64,000 nucleotides of DNA from the NCBI GenBank assembly GCA_025200525.1, contig CM045760.1, positions 45,465,932 to 45,529,931 of the forward strand. Reading direction: 5' to 3'. Every line of letters begins with the position of its first letter. Positions within the stretch are counted from its first letter, which is position 1. This document shows positions 23,587 through 33,994 of the stretch, one piece after another. This stretch comes from Camellia lanceoleosa (Eukaryota > Streptophyta > Magnoliopsida > Ericales > Theaceae). The notes beneath the pieces are model-generated. The model saw only the letters and a list, made by a program, of their open reading frames with translations. It did no database searches and was not told the origin of the DNA. A program made the position numbers and the translations under genes.

Positions 23587-24776
23587 ATGTTGAGTCGCAC
23601 CCCGCTGCGTTTCCCGTTCCTTCATGCCGCGGCAAGGTTTTGGAATCCGGTGACACACGTCTTTAGCTTTGGCGGGCAAGAGATGTGTCCCACTTTCAAA
23701 AACTTTCAAGCTTTGATGGAATCCGAGCGCGATGAAAAAATCTTGCCACAATTCCGCTTCGGCCACATCCAATCATTGGGACGGATGTGTAGGCTCACTT
23801 TGCATGATGCTCGATCATTGATTCATGATAGAGAGTTAGACATTCCGAGCTTGGTTTGTCGGTTTTCTGATGCCAGTGACCGCAGCGACCATCATTGGTA
23901 AGGTTATCGATGACATGCGCTTTGCTTGTGCATGCTGTCCCATTTCTTGCTTGCCCCAGGCTCTAGAGGGTTTAACACTCGTTTGATTGAAGTCGTTAAG
24001 GGCTTGAGGGAGGGCAAAAGCTGTATCGGCATGACGCTAGCTGAAACGTTGATGGGATTAGATGTTTTCCATCGCCGGGAGACGGCTAGGTCTGTGGGGA
24101 GTCCACTACTATTGCAGGTAATGTTTACCACCCCATCTCACATATATATTGCTCACATCACTCGGCTCTCAGGCTCGGTTTTTCTCTCGAAACCCTTTTT
24201 TTACTTTTCTCTCAACGTATATCTCTTTATTCTTTAATCTCTCATTTTTTCATCCCTCCCTAGATATGGTTGATGGACAAATTGAAGGTTGTGGACTCCT
24301 GCCCCACATATTCAGTTCGCGGCTACTTCTTCCGGCGACGTCTAGTCGATTCCCCGGATGAGGGGTGGTGGTTCAACTGGATGTGCAGTTTGTCTGCTCT
24401 TGATATTGCTTGGCGCTGTCCCTGGCTCAATTTACCGAAAATGAGCTATAGCATGGGGCGCCAGCCCGGGATCCAATTGGTTGGCTTGACACACTGCGTG
24501 TTCTATTTTTCGTTCCAATTTCGGCGTCAGTTCGGACATGATCAAAGTTGCCCGGAGGAGGGGATAGAATACGCTGCTACATTCCTGGTCTGAGGCACGC
24601 AGCTAGCTCGGTATGCCACAGTCTGGAGGACAAGAGAGCTTTTGGCTCCTACTCCTGCTTTCAGCTGCACCCTTTCCGATGAGTGCCTAGATTGGCTCAA
24701 TGAAGAGGCACAAGTAGGGCTCACTTTGGCATCAGAGGCTTCCACAAGCTCTGGGAGGGGACGCAGGAACACTTAA
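23587..24776 (+). pseudogene. Second antisense gene, DUF7745-like (PMD-related)
   Basis: Likely exons are 23587-23897, 23960-24117 and 24264-24776. Exon 1 reads LHAAARFWNPVTHVFSFGGQ followed by CPTFKNFQALM, the form seen at the start of DUF7745/PMD-related plant proteins. Exon 2 has GMTLAETLMGLD, and exon 3 has a WLMDKL start and a region resembling the DUF7745 C-terminus (WRCPWLNLPKMSY). An in-frame TGA lies at 24591-24593, after which the same frame continues to TAA at 24774-24776. The exon 1 to exon 2 junction does not keep frame with the sites I chose, so either the donor differs or there is a frameshift. AATAAA at 24833-24838 could be its poly(A) signal. The family name is from memory of motif style and is moderately sure. 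Confidence 0.55.
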
Positions 24777-25427
24777 CTATGCCCCGGATTTATTTTGCTT
24801 TATCAGTACTTTCAAGTTTTCTTTATGAATGTAATAAAAAGCAACTTCAATTTGTATCAAGAGTAGGAGAACTTTGTATTGAAATCAATGAAATTGAAGG
24901 TTGTGGGTACTGAAAATTTTCCATTTGGTCCAAAAATGGTCTAAGTTGTAAAAAGATTAATTTGAGCAAAATCAACTTTTATTAAAACTTTTCAAAACTA
25001 TTTTCGATATGGATCAAAACTAGACATGCCCGAGATCTATCACTGAGATGTACAACCCCGGATCCTAGCAACTGGAAAGTTGCCCCTAGTCTGAATAGCA
25101 CTGCACTGGAGATCACAACCGAGCTCTTGAATACAGAATAGATAAAGATAACCGAGCATGATCACATGGACGAAGTTGATCGAGCAAGTGTTTATGGCTA
25201 GACTTCAAGATGAAGTTGCCTACGTATCTCAAAGATGGGAATCAAGCCTTACGTAGTTCGGCTTGGGTTCACTCGAGTATTAACTCTCTCCATTTGCACT
25301 CTAACTTTTGCCAAGGTCGCCCTTTGCGGGTTTTCAACCTTGCGAGCTCAGTTTTTGTAATTTCAAATTTTTCATGCTCTAACTTTTGTCTAGGTCGCCC
25401 TTTCAGGTTTTCGGCCTAGCGAGCCAC
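24777..25427. other. Convergent spacer between antisense gene and pol
   Basis: No gene is seen. Two related blocks of about 50 bp (CTCTAACTTTTG, AGGTCGCCCTTT; about 25300 and 25378) repeat in tandem near the pol end. GTTGCCTACGTATCTC and ACGTAGTTCGGCT near 25215-25262 resemble a conserved post-pol segment found in many Tat-lineage elements. Confidence 0.45.
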
Positions 25428-26755
25428 TCAGGGGTAATATTTCTTCAACTTGTCCATGTTGATCGGTTGGGAGAACTCTAGGCCATCTAGGTCCATCAGA
25501 ACGACAGCTCCGCCTGACCAAATAGACTTGATGATGTAAGGGCCAGTCCAATTGGGTCTGAACTTGCCCCTAGGGTCGTGAATGGGAGCTCGGTTGTCTT
25601 TGAGTACTAAATCCCCTTCTTTCAAATTCCTAGACTTAACCTTCTTGTTGAAAGCCCTGGCGATTCTTCGTTGATAACCCTGAACATGGTACAGTGCTTT
25701 CAGCCTTCTCTTATCAAACAGCATGAGTTCTTCGAACTTACTCTGCTGCCAATCTGCCTCAACTATCTGACACTCAGCCAATATTCGCAAGGATGGAACC
25801 TCAATTTCAATAGGCAGAACGGCTTCCATTTCGTAGACTAAGGAATACGGAGTTGCTCCAGTAGAAGTATGAGTTGAAGTTCAGCAGCCCCACAGAGCAA
25901 GTGGCAACTTATCTGGCCAGTCCCGGTAGGTTTCCACCATCTTCTGCAGAATATGCTTGTTGTTCTTGTTGGCGGCCTCAACTGCTCCGTTGGTCTGTGG
26001 CCGGTATGTAGATGACTTGTGAAAAGCCACGTTGTACTTGTCCAACAAGTCAATCACTTCCTTCTTGAAGTGGGAACCATTATCTGAAATAATCTCGTTC
26101 GGGACCCCATAGCGACAAATGATGTTGTTCCTGATGAACTTGGCGACATGTGATGCCTTCAGTACTGCAAAAGATTTGGCCTCAACCTACTTTGTAAAAT
26201 AGTCTATTGCTACCAAAATGAACTCATGCCCGTTGGACACTTTGCAGTGATAGCTCCAATCACATTAATCCCCCAGACTGAAAATGACCATGGTGAAGTC
26301 ATGTTGTACAGCTTCGACGGTGGAATGTTCATGCGATTTGCATGAATCTGACATTTGTGGCATCGCCGGACAAAACCAATACAATCCTCCTCCATGGTGG
26401 ACCAGTAGTAACCTTGTCTAAGGATTTTCCGGGCTAGCATCACCTCATTCATGTGCGCTCCGCACTCTCCTCCATGGATGGCCTCCATCAGGCGCGTTGA
26501 TTCTTCAACATCAACACACAGCTCATGCATTCCCAGATGACCTTTCTTTTACAGTTTACCCCCGCAGATGATGAACTGAGCAGCCATTCTTCGTATTGCC
26601 CTCTTATCTTTGGCGTTTGCTCCTGGTGGATACGCCTCTTTTTCCAAGAAGTTCCAAACGTCGTAATACCAGGGGTTCTCATCTTGAACCTCTTTTATGA
26701 TAGCAATCAGCTCGTAGGCCGGCACAAATTTCTGGTCAGTGATGATCGGACGCAT
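25428..26755 (-). pseudogene. Tat element integrase (degenerate)
   Basis: The integrase inserts element cDNA into the host genome. An HHCC zinc-binding region is visible (EAIHGGECGAHMNEV, then CHKCQIHAN). The DDE core is seen as VAIDYFTK, IISDNGSHF and NGAVEAANKN, and the C-terminal part ends RPNWTGPYIIKSI to PINMDKLKKYYP. Breaks are TAA at 26549-26551, a 1-base frameshift near 26238, TAG near 26188 and TGA near 25880. Apart from that frameshift it continues the same frame as gag, protease and RT. Confidence 0.85.
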
Positions 26756-26761
26756 CCAGAC

Positions 26762-27625
26762 TTAAAAAGAGATGTCTATCATAAATGATAGAGTTGCTAG
26801 TGAATCTGCAAACCTGTTGTTCTCTCTTAACAGATGAGCGAAGTTCAGTTTCTCAAACCGAGGAATCAACAAGTCCAAGGTCTGGTGGTAGATTCTCATC
26901 TTTTCTTCTTTGACTTTCCAATCTCCTTTAGCATGAGATATAACAAGGTTCGAGTCGCCGATGACGTCCAACCGTTTTGCCCCTAGTTCTAGGGCAGCTT
27001 CTAATCCAGCAATGCATGCCTCATATTCTGCTTCGTTGTTAGAGACTTTGAACCTGAATTTGAATGTTAGAGGGATACGGGAATTGTCGGGTGCTATTAG
27101 CAACACTTCTATCCCATATCCATATTGGTTTGACGCCCCGTCAAAGTATATCGTCCAAATTTCGTCTTCGACATGCAAAATGGCCTCGTCTGGGAATAGG
27201 TACTCAACTGCTTCATCCCCTTCCACTGGGTGATCGGCAAGGAACTCCATTACGGCTCTCCTCTTTACTGACTTGCATGTTACATACTTCAAGTCAAATT
27301 CAGAAAGTAAAAGCAACCAACAGGCTAGCCTACCCGTAAGTGCTGGTTTCTCGAAGAGATATTTGATGAAATCTAATCTTGAAACCAACATTACAGAGTG
27401 AGCTAACAGGTAGTGCCGCAGCTTCCTAGTAGCCCATACCAAGGCCAAACAAGCTTTCTCTAGCGGAGTGTATCGGGTCTCGTAATCCAGCATCTTCTTG
27501 CTCAGATAGTAGATGGCTCTCTCCACTTTGTCCTCAGACTCTTGTGCAAGCATGCAACCCATTGTAGTCTCAGTTACTGAAAGATACAAAATCAACGGTT
27601 TCCTTGGCTCAGACGGTGACAACAT
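26762..27625 (-). pseudogene. Tat element RNase H plus second (archaeal-like) RNase H
   Basis: The first half is the RT-linked RNase H (MGCMLAQES, YTPLEKACLALVWATRKLRHY). The second half is a separate RNase H with the acidic residues still in place: IYFDGASN, NNEAEYEACIAGL and VIGDSNLVI. This extra domain between RNase H and integrase defines the Tat lineage. RNase H removes RNA from the RNA-DNA hybrid during reverse transcription. The frame is open for 287 codons and ends at TAA 26762-26764, which looks like a former CAA. Confidence 0.88.
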
Positions 27626-27697
27626 AGGTGGGTTCTGTAAGTATTGCTTTATCTGTTCAAAAGCAGCTTGGCATCGGCCGTCCCATTGGAACTTCGT

Positions 27698-29257
27698 TCA
27701 TTTCTTCAGGAGACCAAAGAGTGGTTCACAAGTCAAGGTTAATTTTAAGATAAACCGTCTTATGAATTGCACTTTACCCAGAAAGCCTCGCACCTCCTTT
27801 TCAGTCTTTGGTGGTGGCATCTCTAAGATGGCCTTGATTTTGGAAGGGTTGACTTCGATGCCCCTTTGTGTAATTAAGAACCCCAACATTTTTCCTGCTG
27901 TAACAGCAAATATACATTTTTGAGGATTCAGCCGCAACCGGAATTCTCTGAACCTTTGGAAGAACTTTTGCAAGGCGGTGTAGTGACCCTCTCTTTCTTT
28001 GGACTTGACAATCATGTCGTCCACGTACACTTCAACATCTTTGTGGATCATGTCATGTAATATTGTGGTCGCAGCCCGTTGATATGTTGCTCCAGCATTC
28101 TTGAGCCCAAATGGCACTACTCTATAACAATAGGTCCCCCACGGGGTGGTAAAAACAGTCTTCTCCCGGTCTTCAGGTGCCATTACTATCTAGTTGTAGC
28201 CTGAAAAGCCATCAATGAATGAAAGCAATGCATGCCCCGCAGTAAAATCCACTAACTCGTCGATATGCGGCAGAGGAAAGTCGTCATTTGGACTGGCTTT
28301 GTTCAAATCTCTGAAGTCCACACATACTGGAATCTTGCCGTCCTTCTTCGGCACTGGAACTATGTTGGCCAACCAAGTTAGGTATTCGGATACCAGCAGG
28401 AACCCTGTGTCAATTTGCTTGGTGACCTCTTCTTTGATCTTGATAGCCCAGTCAGAGCGAATTCTTCTGAGCTTCTGTTTAACAGGTCGGGCCTCTGGGT
28501 CAAGAGGGATCTGGTGCTTTACAATCTCAGGATCGATTCCAGGCATGTCTTTACAGGACCACGCGAAAACATCTTTGAAATCTTTTAATAAAGTGACTAA
28601 GCGCTCGCACTCCTCCGAAAACAACGTGGACCCGATCTGGACCAGCTGCGGGTCCTTCTCAGTACCAACATTAATTTGGGTGATTTCATCAACCAGCAGT
28701 TTTACAAACCTCTCCTGCTCTTGTTCAAGCAAATATTTCAAAACCGGAGGAATTTCTTCCTCGTTTTCATCGAAATTTTGAAAGTCCTGATTAATACAAT
28801 AAATCAAAAGCACAGAAAAATACTCAGAAGCCACAGCTATTCCATTCTCATTAATCACTTCATCCAGTCTATCTGATTCTTTTGTTACAACAGACTCAAA
28901 AGAGAAAGAAAAAGACGACCTAGACAGGACTGTGGCATCCGGGTTATCACCCCCAAGAATACTGGACTCAGACTCAGACGAGTTGGAACCTGATTCTGAC
29001 CCTACGATCTCAGTGGAATCAGATTCCGGCTCACTACCTGACCCGGTGCTGCTCGATAAGAATCCCTCATCGTACTGCCAGACGAGGGAGGGTGCGGCAG
29101 ATGCATCCAAAATGTTAGAAGGCGGGCTTACAGCCGTTTCGTTTCCAATTATAAATACTGAGAGATCATCCCCCAAGCACTCATGTACGATCGGAGGATC
29201 TGATAGTAGACAGGCCAGTACTACCCCCATTTCAAACTCGGTGTTCTCGGAATCCAC
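27698..29257 (-). pseudogene. Tat element reverse transcriptase
   Basis: The RT copies element RNA to DNA. Motifs in order are VPVPKKDGKIPVCVDFRDLN, ASPNDDFPLPHIDELVD, LLSFIDGFSGYN, TPWGTYCYRVVPFGLKNAGA, the catalytic YVDD (28016-28027), LNPQKC and a connection region (PSKIKAILEMPPP, RGFLGKV). The N-terminal 150 residues are an acidic linker after the protease. Breaks are TAG at 28190-28192 (just after SGYN) and TGA at 27698-27700. Both are explained by single C-to-T changes. Confidence 0.9.
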
Positions 29258-29293
29258 TCTCTTACTTTGCTCAAACTCAGCTGATGGACCAGT

Positions 29294-29918
29294 CTACTCT
29301 TTAGCGACATCATCCTCGGATAACTGCAAGTCGAAAAAGATCTCAAATCCCGAAATGCGCCTCTTTTCTGCGTCCAACCATGGCTCTGGGAAGCCGCAGA
29401 ATGGAAAGTCTTCCCCCTCCCGGACAAAACGTCCGTTCAAGGTACCCTGAATGGGTCGATGCATCAGATCAAAATGCCTCCCGGTCTGCTTGGCTCTGGC
29501 TCTTCCAGCCATCTCTTTGCCTTTCCTTACCCAGTCCTCTTTGGTGGGCAGATAACCCAAACCAAAGGTATGCGGATTGTGCGGCACTTCAGCTGATGCA
29601 ATAATGCCCTTCCGGCCACTTTTTCCTAATCCCATCCCAGGGATGTGCTGAAGTTTGTTCATGAGGTACACGGACTGTGCCCTGACATACAACCCCTCAT
29701 CAACAGCTAAGAGATTCTAAACAACCCGGGCCTTGGCTAGGGTAAATTCTAATAAAAAGACATCCTCTGTGCCATGCTCGATTTCCAAAACTGGTGTAGA
29801 CACCTCTGGCGGTGGATGGATTGATGAATTTCTGAAAACTATGGCTACTCCCTTCCCGTGAGGGTATTTCAACATTTGGTGTAGTGTGGAAGAGACTGCC
29901 TTTACTTGGTGCAGCCAT
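29294..29918 (-). pseudogene. Pol linker between protease and RT
   Basis: The frame shared by gag and RT runs through here. After a TAG at 29921-29923 it reads PWLHQVKAV, typical of the sequence following a Tat protease. TAGs follow at 29717-29719 and 29294-29296. It includes MNKLQHIPGMGLGK and a WLDAEKRRISGFEIFFD segment. No catalytic domain is seen. Confidence 0.65.
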
Positions 29919-29920
29919 GG

Positions 29921-30706
29921 CTACCCTACGAGTAGATTAAAGGTTGCAGGAATGTCCAAGATGTGAAAGTCAACATCATGTTGCCCTGGACCAACTTGGG
30001 TCTGAATCTGCACAGTCCCCCTCACTTCTCTGCTTGTATTGTCATATGCCCTTATCATTTGGGTGGTTAGCACGAAGTCTGCGGGCTTCAACCCGATTGC
30101 AGGAATGTCCAAGATGTGAAAGTCAACATCATGTTGCCCTGGACCAACTTGGGTCTGAATCTGCACAGTCCCCCTCACTTCTCTGCTTGTATTGTCATAT
30201 GCCCTTATCATTTGGGTGGTTAGCACGAAGTCTGCGGGCTTCAACCCGATTGCATAGGCTGTCCTCGATCGGCACACATTAATGGCGGATCCTGTGTCGA
30301 CGAGAACCACCGGTATCCACTTGTTTCTACACTCCACAGAGATGTAGAGTGGTTTGTTATGATTCGAGCCTTCAGGCGGTAGTTCTTTGTCAGAAAAGGT
30401 CAACGTCGAAGAAGCTCCTCCCGGAAAGACCAAGCCTACTAGCTGCTCAGGCGTGGTGTCTATTGAAAGTTTGGCTTTGTCTATCGTAGAAAGGACAGCC
30501 TGTCTATGTACTCTTGAAGCCATCAGCAGTCCCCAAATAGAGATGTCTGCTTGTATCTTCTTTAGCTGTTTCAGCGCAACCTCTTCTTCGAGCAGCTTTT
30601 CTTTCTGCTTCTCTGCCTCCTTGTCCTTTCCGGACGCTTCTGGTTGATCTAAGTGCGGGGGCTTGAAATACCGCCCGCTCCTAGTCATGTGGTCCACTTC
30701 ACCCAC
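29921..30706 (-). pseudogene. Tat element aspartic protease with internal tandem duplication
   Basis: The retroviral-type protease matures the polyprotein. The active-site motif VVLVDTGSAIN lies about residues 133-143 of this frame (near 30280-30310). Downstream, a 51-residue block beginning AIGLKPADFVLTTQMIRAYD occurs twice in direct tandem because of an exact 153-bp duplication in the DNA. The duplication lies within the protease fold and keeps frame. The frame ends at TAG 29921-29923. Confidence 0.85.
29944..30249. repeat. Exact 153-bp tandem duplication
   Basis: Copies at 29944-30096 and 30097-30249 appear identical base for base. They start TTGCAGGAATGTCC, and copy 2 ends CAACCCGA just before TTGCATAGG. 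The length is 51 codons, so the frame is unchanged. Identity implies that it is younger than most stops in the element. Confidence 0.92.
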
Positions 30707-30736
30707 ATACCAGGTATCATCTGGCTGGCTTTGTCC

Positions 30737-31204
30737 CTAATCGTCATCCATGTGGGCAAGGCATAGGTCGTCATCTTCCCACCATATGCCATCAGCAACC
30801 GAGAGACACCTGTCTGGCTCCGTTATAACTATTCCCGTACTCACAGTATTTTCTGTTCCTGTGCTCATAACACATTCTGTCCCTTCAGGGGCTTTGGCTT
30901 TCCTGACTCTTTTAGAATCCTCGGTCTTTTCTTGCTCGAGTTGTTTCAGTGCGGCTTGTTGTTCGATGTCCTCTATACCCGAAATGCTCTGATCCTGAGC
31001 AAAATTCTTATCACTGGTGCTCTCCGGCGGTTCTAACTGATTCCCGGCCCTTCCAGCCACTGTTGATGTCTCCGTCCCTGGCGGACTCTGCTCTAACTGA
31101 GGTTGTTCCACAACATCTAGTTGGTCGTCAAGTCATCCAGTAGTCTCTGCTGATCCATCAAACCAATTGACTGTCACGTCCCCTGAATCTTGTTCTTGAA
31201 AGAA
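30737..31204 (-). pseudogene. Gag-protease linker
   Basis: The gag frame continues as a Gln/Glu/Thr-rich, low-complexity linker (for example LKQLEQEKTEDSKRVRKAK). Stops are TAA 31205-31207, TGA 31133-31135 and TAG 30737-30739. There are no recognised domains. Confidence 0.6.
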
Positions 31205-31207
31205 TTA

Positions 31208-33019
31208 CAGATTTACAAGGTCTTCTTCCAGATCCGCTAGGTTATCTAGCCCTTGATCAGGTCTATCCTCTCGTGCTACACAAATCTCTGCCCTTACTGG
31301 CAATTCCATATTCGGCCTAGCCTGGCATACTGATGTAATGTAACCGCTCGGGTTGTATTTGAAATTCGCAGACCCCTCAGGTTCTGACTGCTCATCCTCA
31401 TCTGTTCTCGTAGGTGACTCAGTTCCAACTCCAATAGTTACCACCACCGTTTCTGGTTGGGTTTGGGAGATATCCAACACACACAAGTCAGTGTTGTCGG
31501 GAATGAACACCTCCGGCTTGGGTAAGTGAGAAGGGGTGATATATATGCTGGGGTCGTATGACACAACCCTAGTTTGGATTAGATTTATGCGTTTGAGAGG
31601 TGGAGCTTGGTTGTGTGGTGGGAGAGGGTTGGTTGTGACATTTGGTTTTTCAGGGGGCATGATCACCCTGTTGTCGATGAGATCCTAAATCTCATGATGT
31701 AATCGAAAGCACTGGTCGGTGTCATGACCATGCTGCTAGTGATAGACGCAGTACTTGGCTGGGTTATGGGAAGTAGGGAGTCTGTCCGGTAACGGCCGCA
31801 GCTCTAGGGGCTTTAAGTGCCCTTTCCTGATCAAATCCCCCAGAGCTTTGGACGGGGGCATGTATAGTGAGGTGAAGGTTCTTTGGCTTCGGGGTGGATA
31901 CTTGGTCGTTTGTGAGCTACTCCCAGACGCACTGGTGAATGGCGTAGCTACAAGGGTTCTCGGGGTATTGGTGGTGGTAACCATACTCACGTCTGAAGTT
32001 CTGCCAGCTGCAGCACTGCTTGTGCCTACATTTGAACTGTGGTTGAATGCCCTCTTGGGCTGCTCTCGGTCTTGGTCAATCAGACCCTGTTTCATAGCAT
32101 CCTCGATTTGCATCCCTATCTCGTGGAGGTCTGCAAAGGTGGGAAGGGGGAGAACGATCATTTTCTGCATGAGTTTGGGTTGGAGGTTACGTACAACCAT
32201 CCGTATTTGATCTTTGTCAACTGGCCTGATGGTCATTGTCGAGGCCTTGGCCCTCCATCGGGTTACAAAATTAAAGAAACTCTCATTCGGCTCTCGCCTG
32301 GTTGTCTCAAGATTACGGGTCGTAATCTCGATCTGTGTATTGTATGAGTATTGAGCTATGAAGGCCTTAGCCATCTCCTCTCAACTCCTCTTGACGGAAT
32401 CTTCCAATTTTGCATACCAAATGGCCATTACACTTGACAAGGTCTGGCCAAACAAGGAAAGCTTCTGTAATCTAGAGAGGCCCATCGGCCTTAGAATGTC
32501 TGAAAACAACCGCAAATGCACCATGGGGTCCCCCGACCCGTCAAAGCGGTCAATATGTGGCATCTTAAAACGATCCGGCAGCGTCACGGCCGAATCAGTG
32601 TACCCATCCTCAATGTCCGGGATAGAATGAAACCCTTGTGACTTCTTGAACAACTTTTCAAGCTTGCTCACTTTTAAAGCAGTGGGATCCACCTCGAACT
32701 CGAAGGGTGAATTTGGCTGGTTGGTGGGCGTAGGTGCCTTGGATAGCTGAGGTAGGATCGGGGGTGGAGCCGGCCCAATTGGAATGTCCGTATCACCCTG
32801 GACGTTAGTTGTCTCTCGAAGTATGGGAACTCTTGGTGGGGAAGGAACCTGGTGTGAAGCAGATGCTCCAGCTTGCTGCTGTAGCCTAGTGATTAATTCT
32901 GCCTGTTGGGTCACTATCGCGGCCTGCTGTTTGGCAGATTTTGCTTGACGGGCAGCGTCCTGCTGCATAGTTTTCATGCTTTCTTGGAGGTAACGCACCA
33001 TCTCGTCTAAGCTTGCCAT
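31208..33019 (-). pseudogene. Tat element gag (capsid/nucleocapsid)
   Basis: This is the structural protein of the virus-like particle. The first ATG, at 33017-33019, gives MASLDEMVRYLQESM; the frame is open upstream to beyond 33187. A coiled-coil-like Gln/Ala-rich segment and a proline-rich linker come first. Next is the retrotransposon gag domain (FKMPHIDRFDGSGDPMVHL, IWYAKLEDSVK, AKAFIAQY, NESFFNFVTRWRAKA), then a zinc-knuckle-like KYCVYH, a TAG, then QHGHDTDQCFRLH. Stops are TGA 32381-32383, TAG 31736-31738 and TAG 31685-31687. I found no frameshift from gag through protease. Confidence 0.85.
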
Positions 33020-33970
33020 ATTGTACGGATCTATCTGAATAACTGGTATATCTGTCCGTGCAATAGAAACTGAGACCTTAGTCTGACTGTTTACTAATGG
33101 AGTAGACCACTGATTTGGCGACCGCTGTACTGATATACTACGCCTCTTTGACCTCCGTCTAGCAACTGGGGGCAAAGAAAGGAACACTGCTTTTCCGTCT
33201 ACCAGATCCCTGGATCGATTAAGTCTACGACCTCTAACCCAGAGTGCGCGGGGAATATCTATTTGGTCGGATGCAATTGTGCTAAACTACCTTGAAAAAA
33301 AGATAAATAAAGCATAATAAGGAAACAATAAGCGTAAAAGCGACAGATAACAACAGAATAAATACCACACAGCTATAATAACACAAATCAAGGAACTGTC
33401 CTTAACCATTTGATCATTGTTCCCCAAATTACTGCCCCAAAACTGAATTTGATACTCGCAAGTATAACTGATTCTCAAAATACTGATATTGATGCCTGCA
33501 GGCCTGATACCCAGATTTGCAAACTGATATGCGCAACCCTGTAGAAACCAACTCTAAAAGCACATAGCAAGTAAATGAGAGCCAAAAACACTCTTACGTT
33601 AGGGTAGGGTTTCCCTGTCCTATTTTGTCAGGAGCTAGGGTTTCACTATGCACATAGTGGTTTCAAACAACCTATAATCGGGTAAGCAACCCGTTCTAAT
33701 TTGGAAAAGTCACTATGGATTCCGAATATGCACTAGGTCGAATGGTCAAAAAGGGTGCCTCGGTAAAAACCGAGGTTTGTGTTCCCGTCGTGGCAGAGCC
33801 CGCAACTGGTCAGCCTTATGGCATGCTTCTTGAAGCGAGCCTCCAGCAAACCGTTCAGGAATAGCATACGGCAAACACGGTGTCCTAGGTGTACCAATGT
33901 AAATGCAATGCAAAGAGACACTAAAGTGTAATTAAAACAAGATATCATGAGTTTGAGTCAAGTTCTCTAA
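33020..33970 (-). other. Leader of the Tat element
   Basis: Between the primer-binding site and the likely gag ATG I see no extra ORF of the kind found upstream of gag in canonical Ogre elements. The frame is open from about 33250 into gag, so a longer gag N-terminus is possible. Confidence 0.45.
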
Positions 33971-33989
33971 TTCCCCAGCAAAGTCGCCA
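33971..33989 (-). other. Primer-binding site of the Tat element
   Basis: On the minus strand TGGCGACTTTGCTGGGGAA starts 5 bases after the 5' LTR ends. It is not the initiator-Met type (TGGTATCAGAGC). Tat/Ogre elements typically use a tRNA-Arg primer, and this sequence has that style. The exact tRNA cannot be checked here. Confidence 0.7.
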
Positions 33990-33994
33990 GAAAC

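Noticed and set aside
19739..24776. The PMD genes as ordinary host genes that happen to lie here
   Set aside because: They lie between the pol end and the 3' LTR of an element with matching target-site duplications, and share the GGCCGG array with its LTR, so they are passengers of the element.
25838..26053. A 71-codon minus-strand frame in the integrase region
   Set aside because: It overlaps the integrase core text (SDNGSHF to NGAVEAANKN), which reads in another frame.
29700..29918. A separate 72-codon protein on the minus strand
   Set aside because: It is in a different frame from gag-pol and overlaps the true linker frame; it is a shadow.
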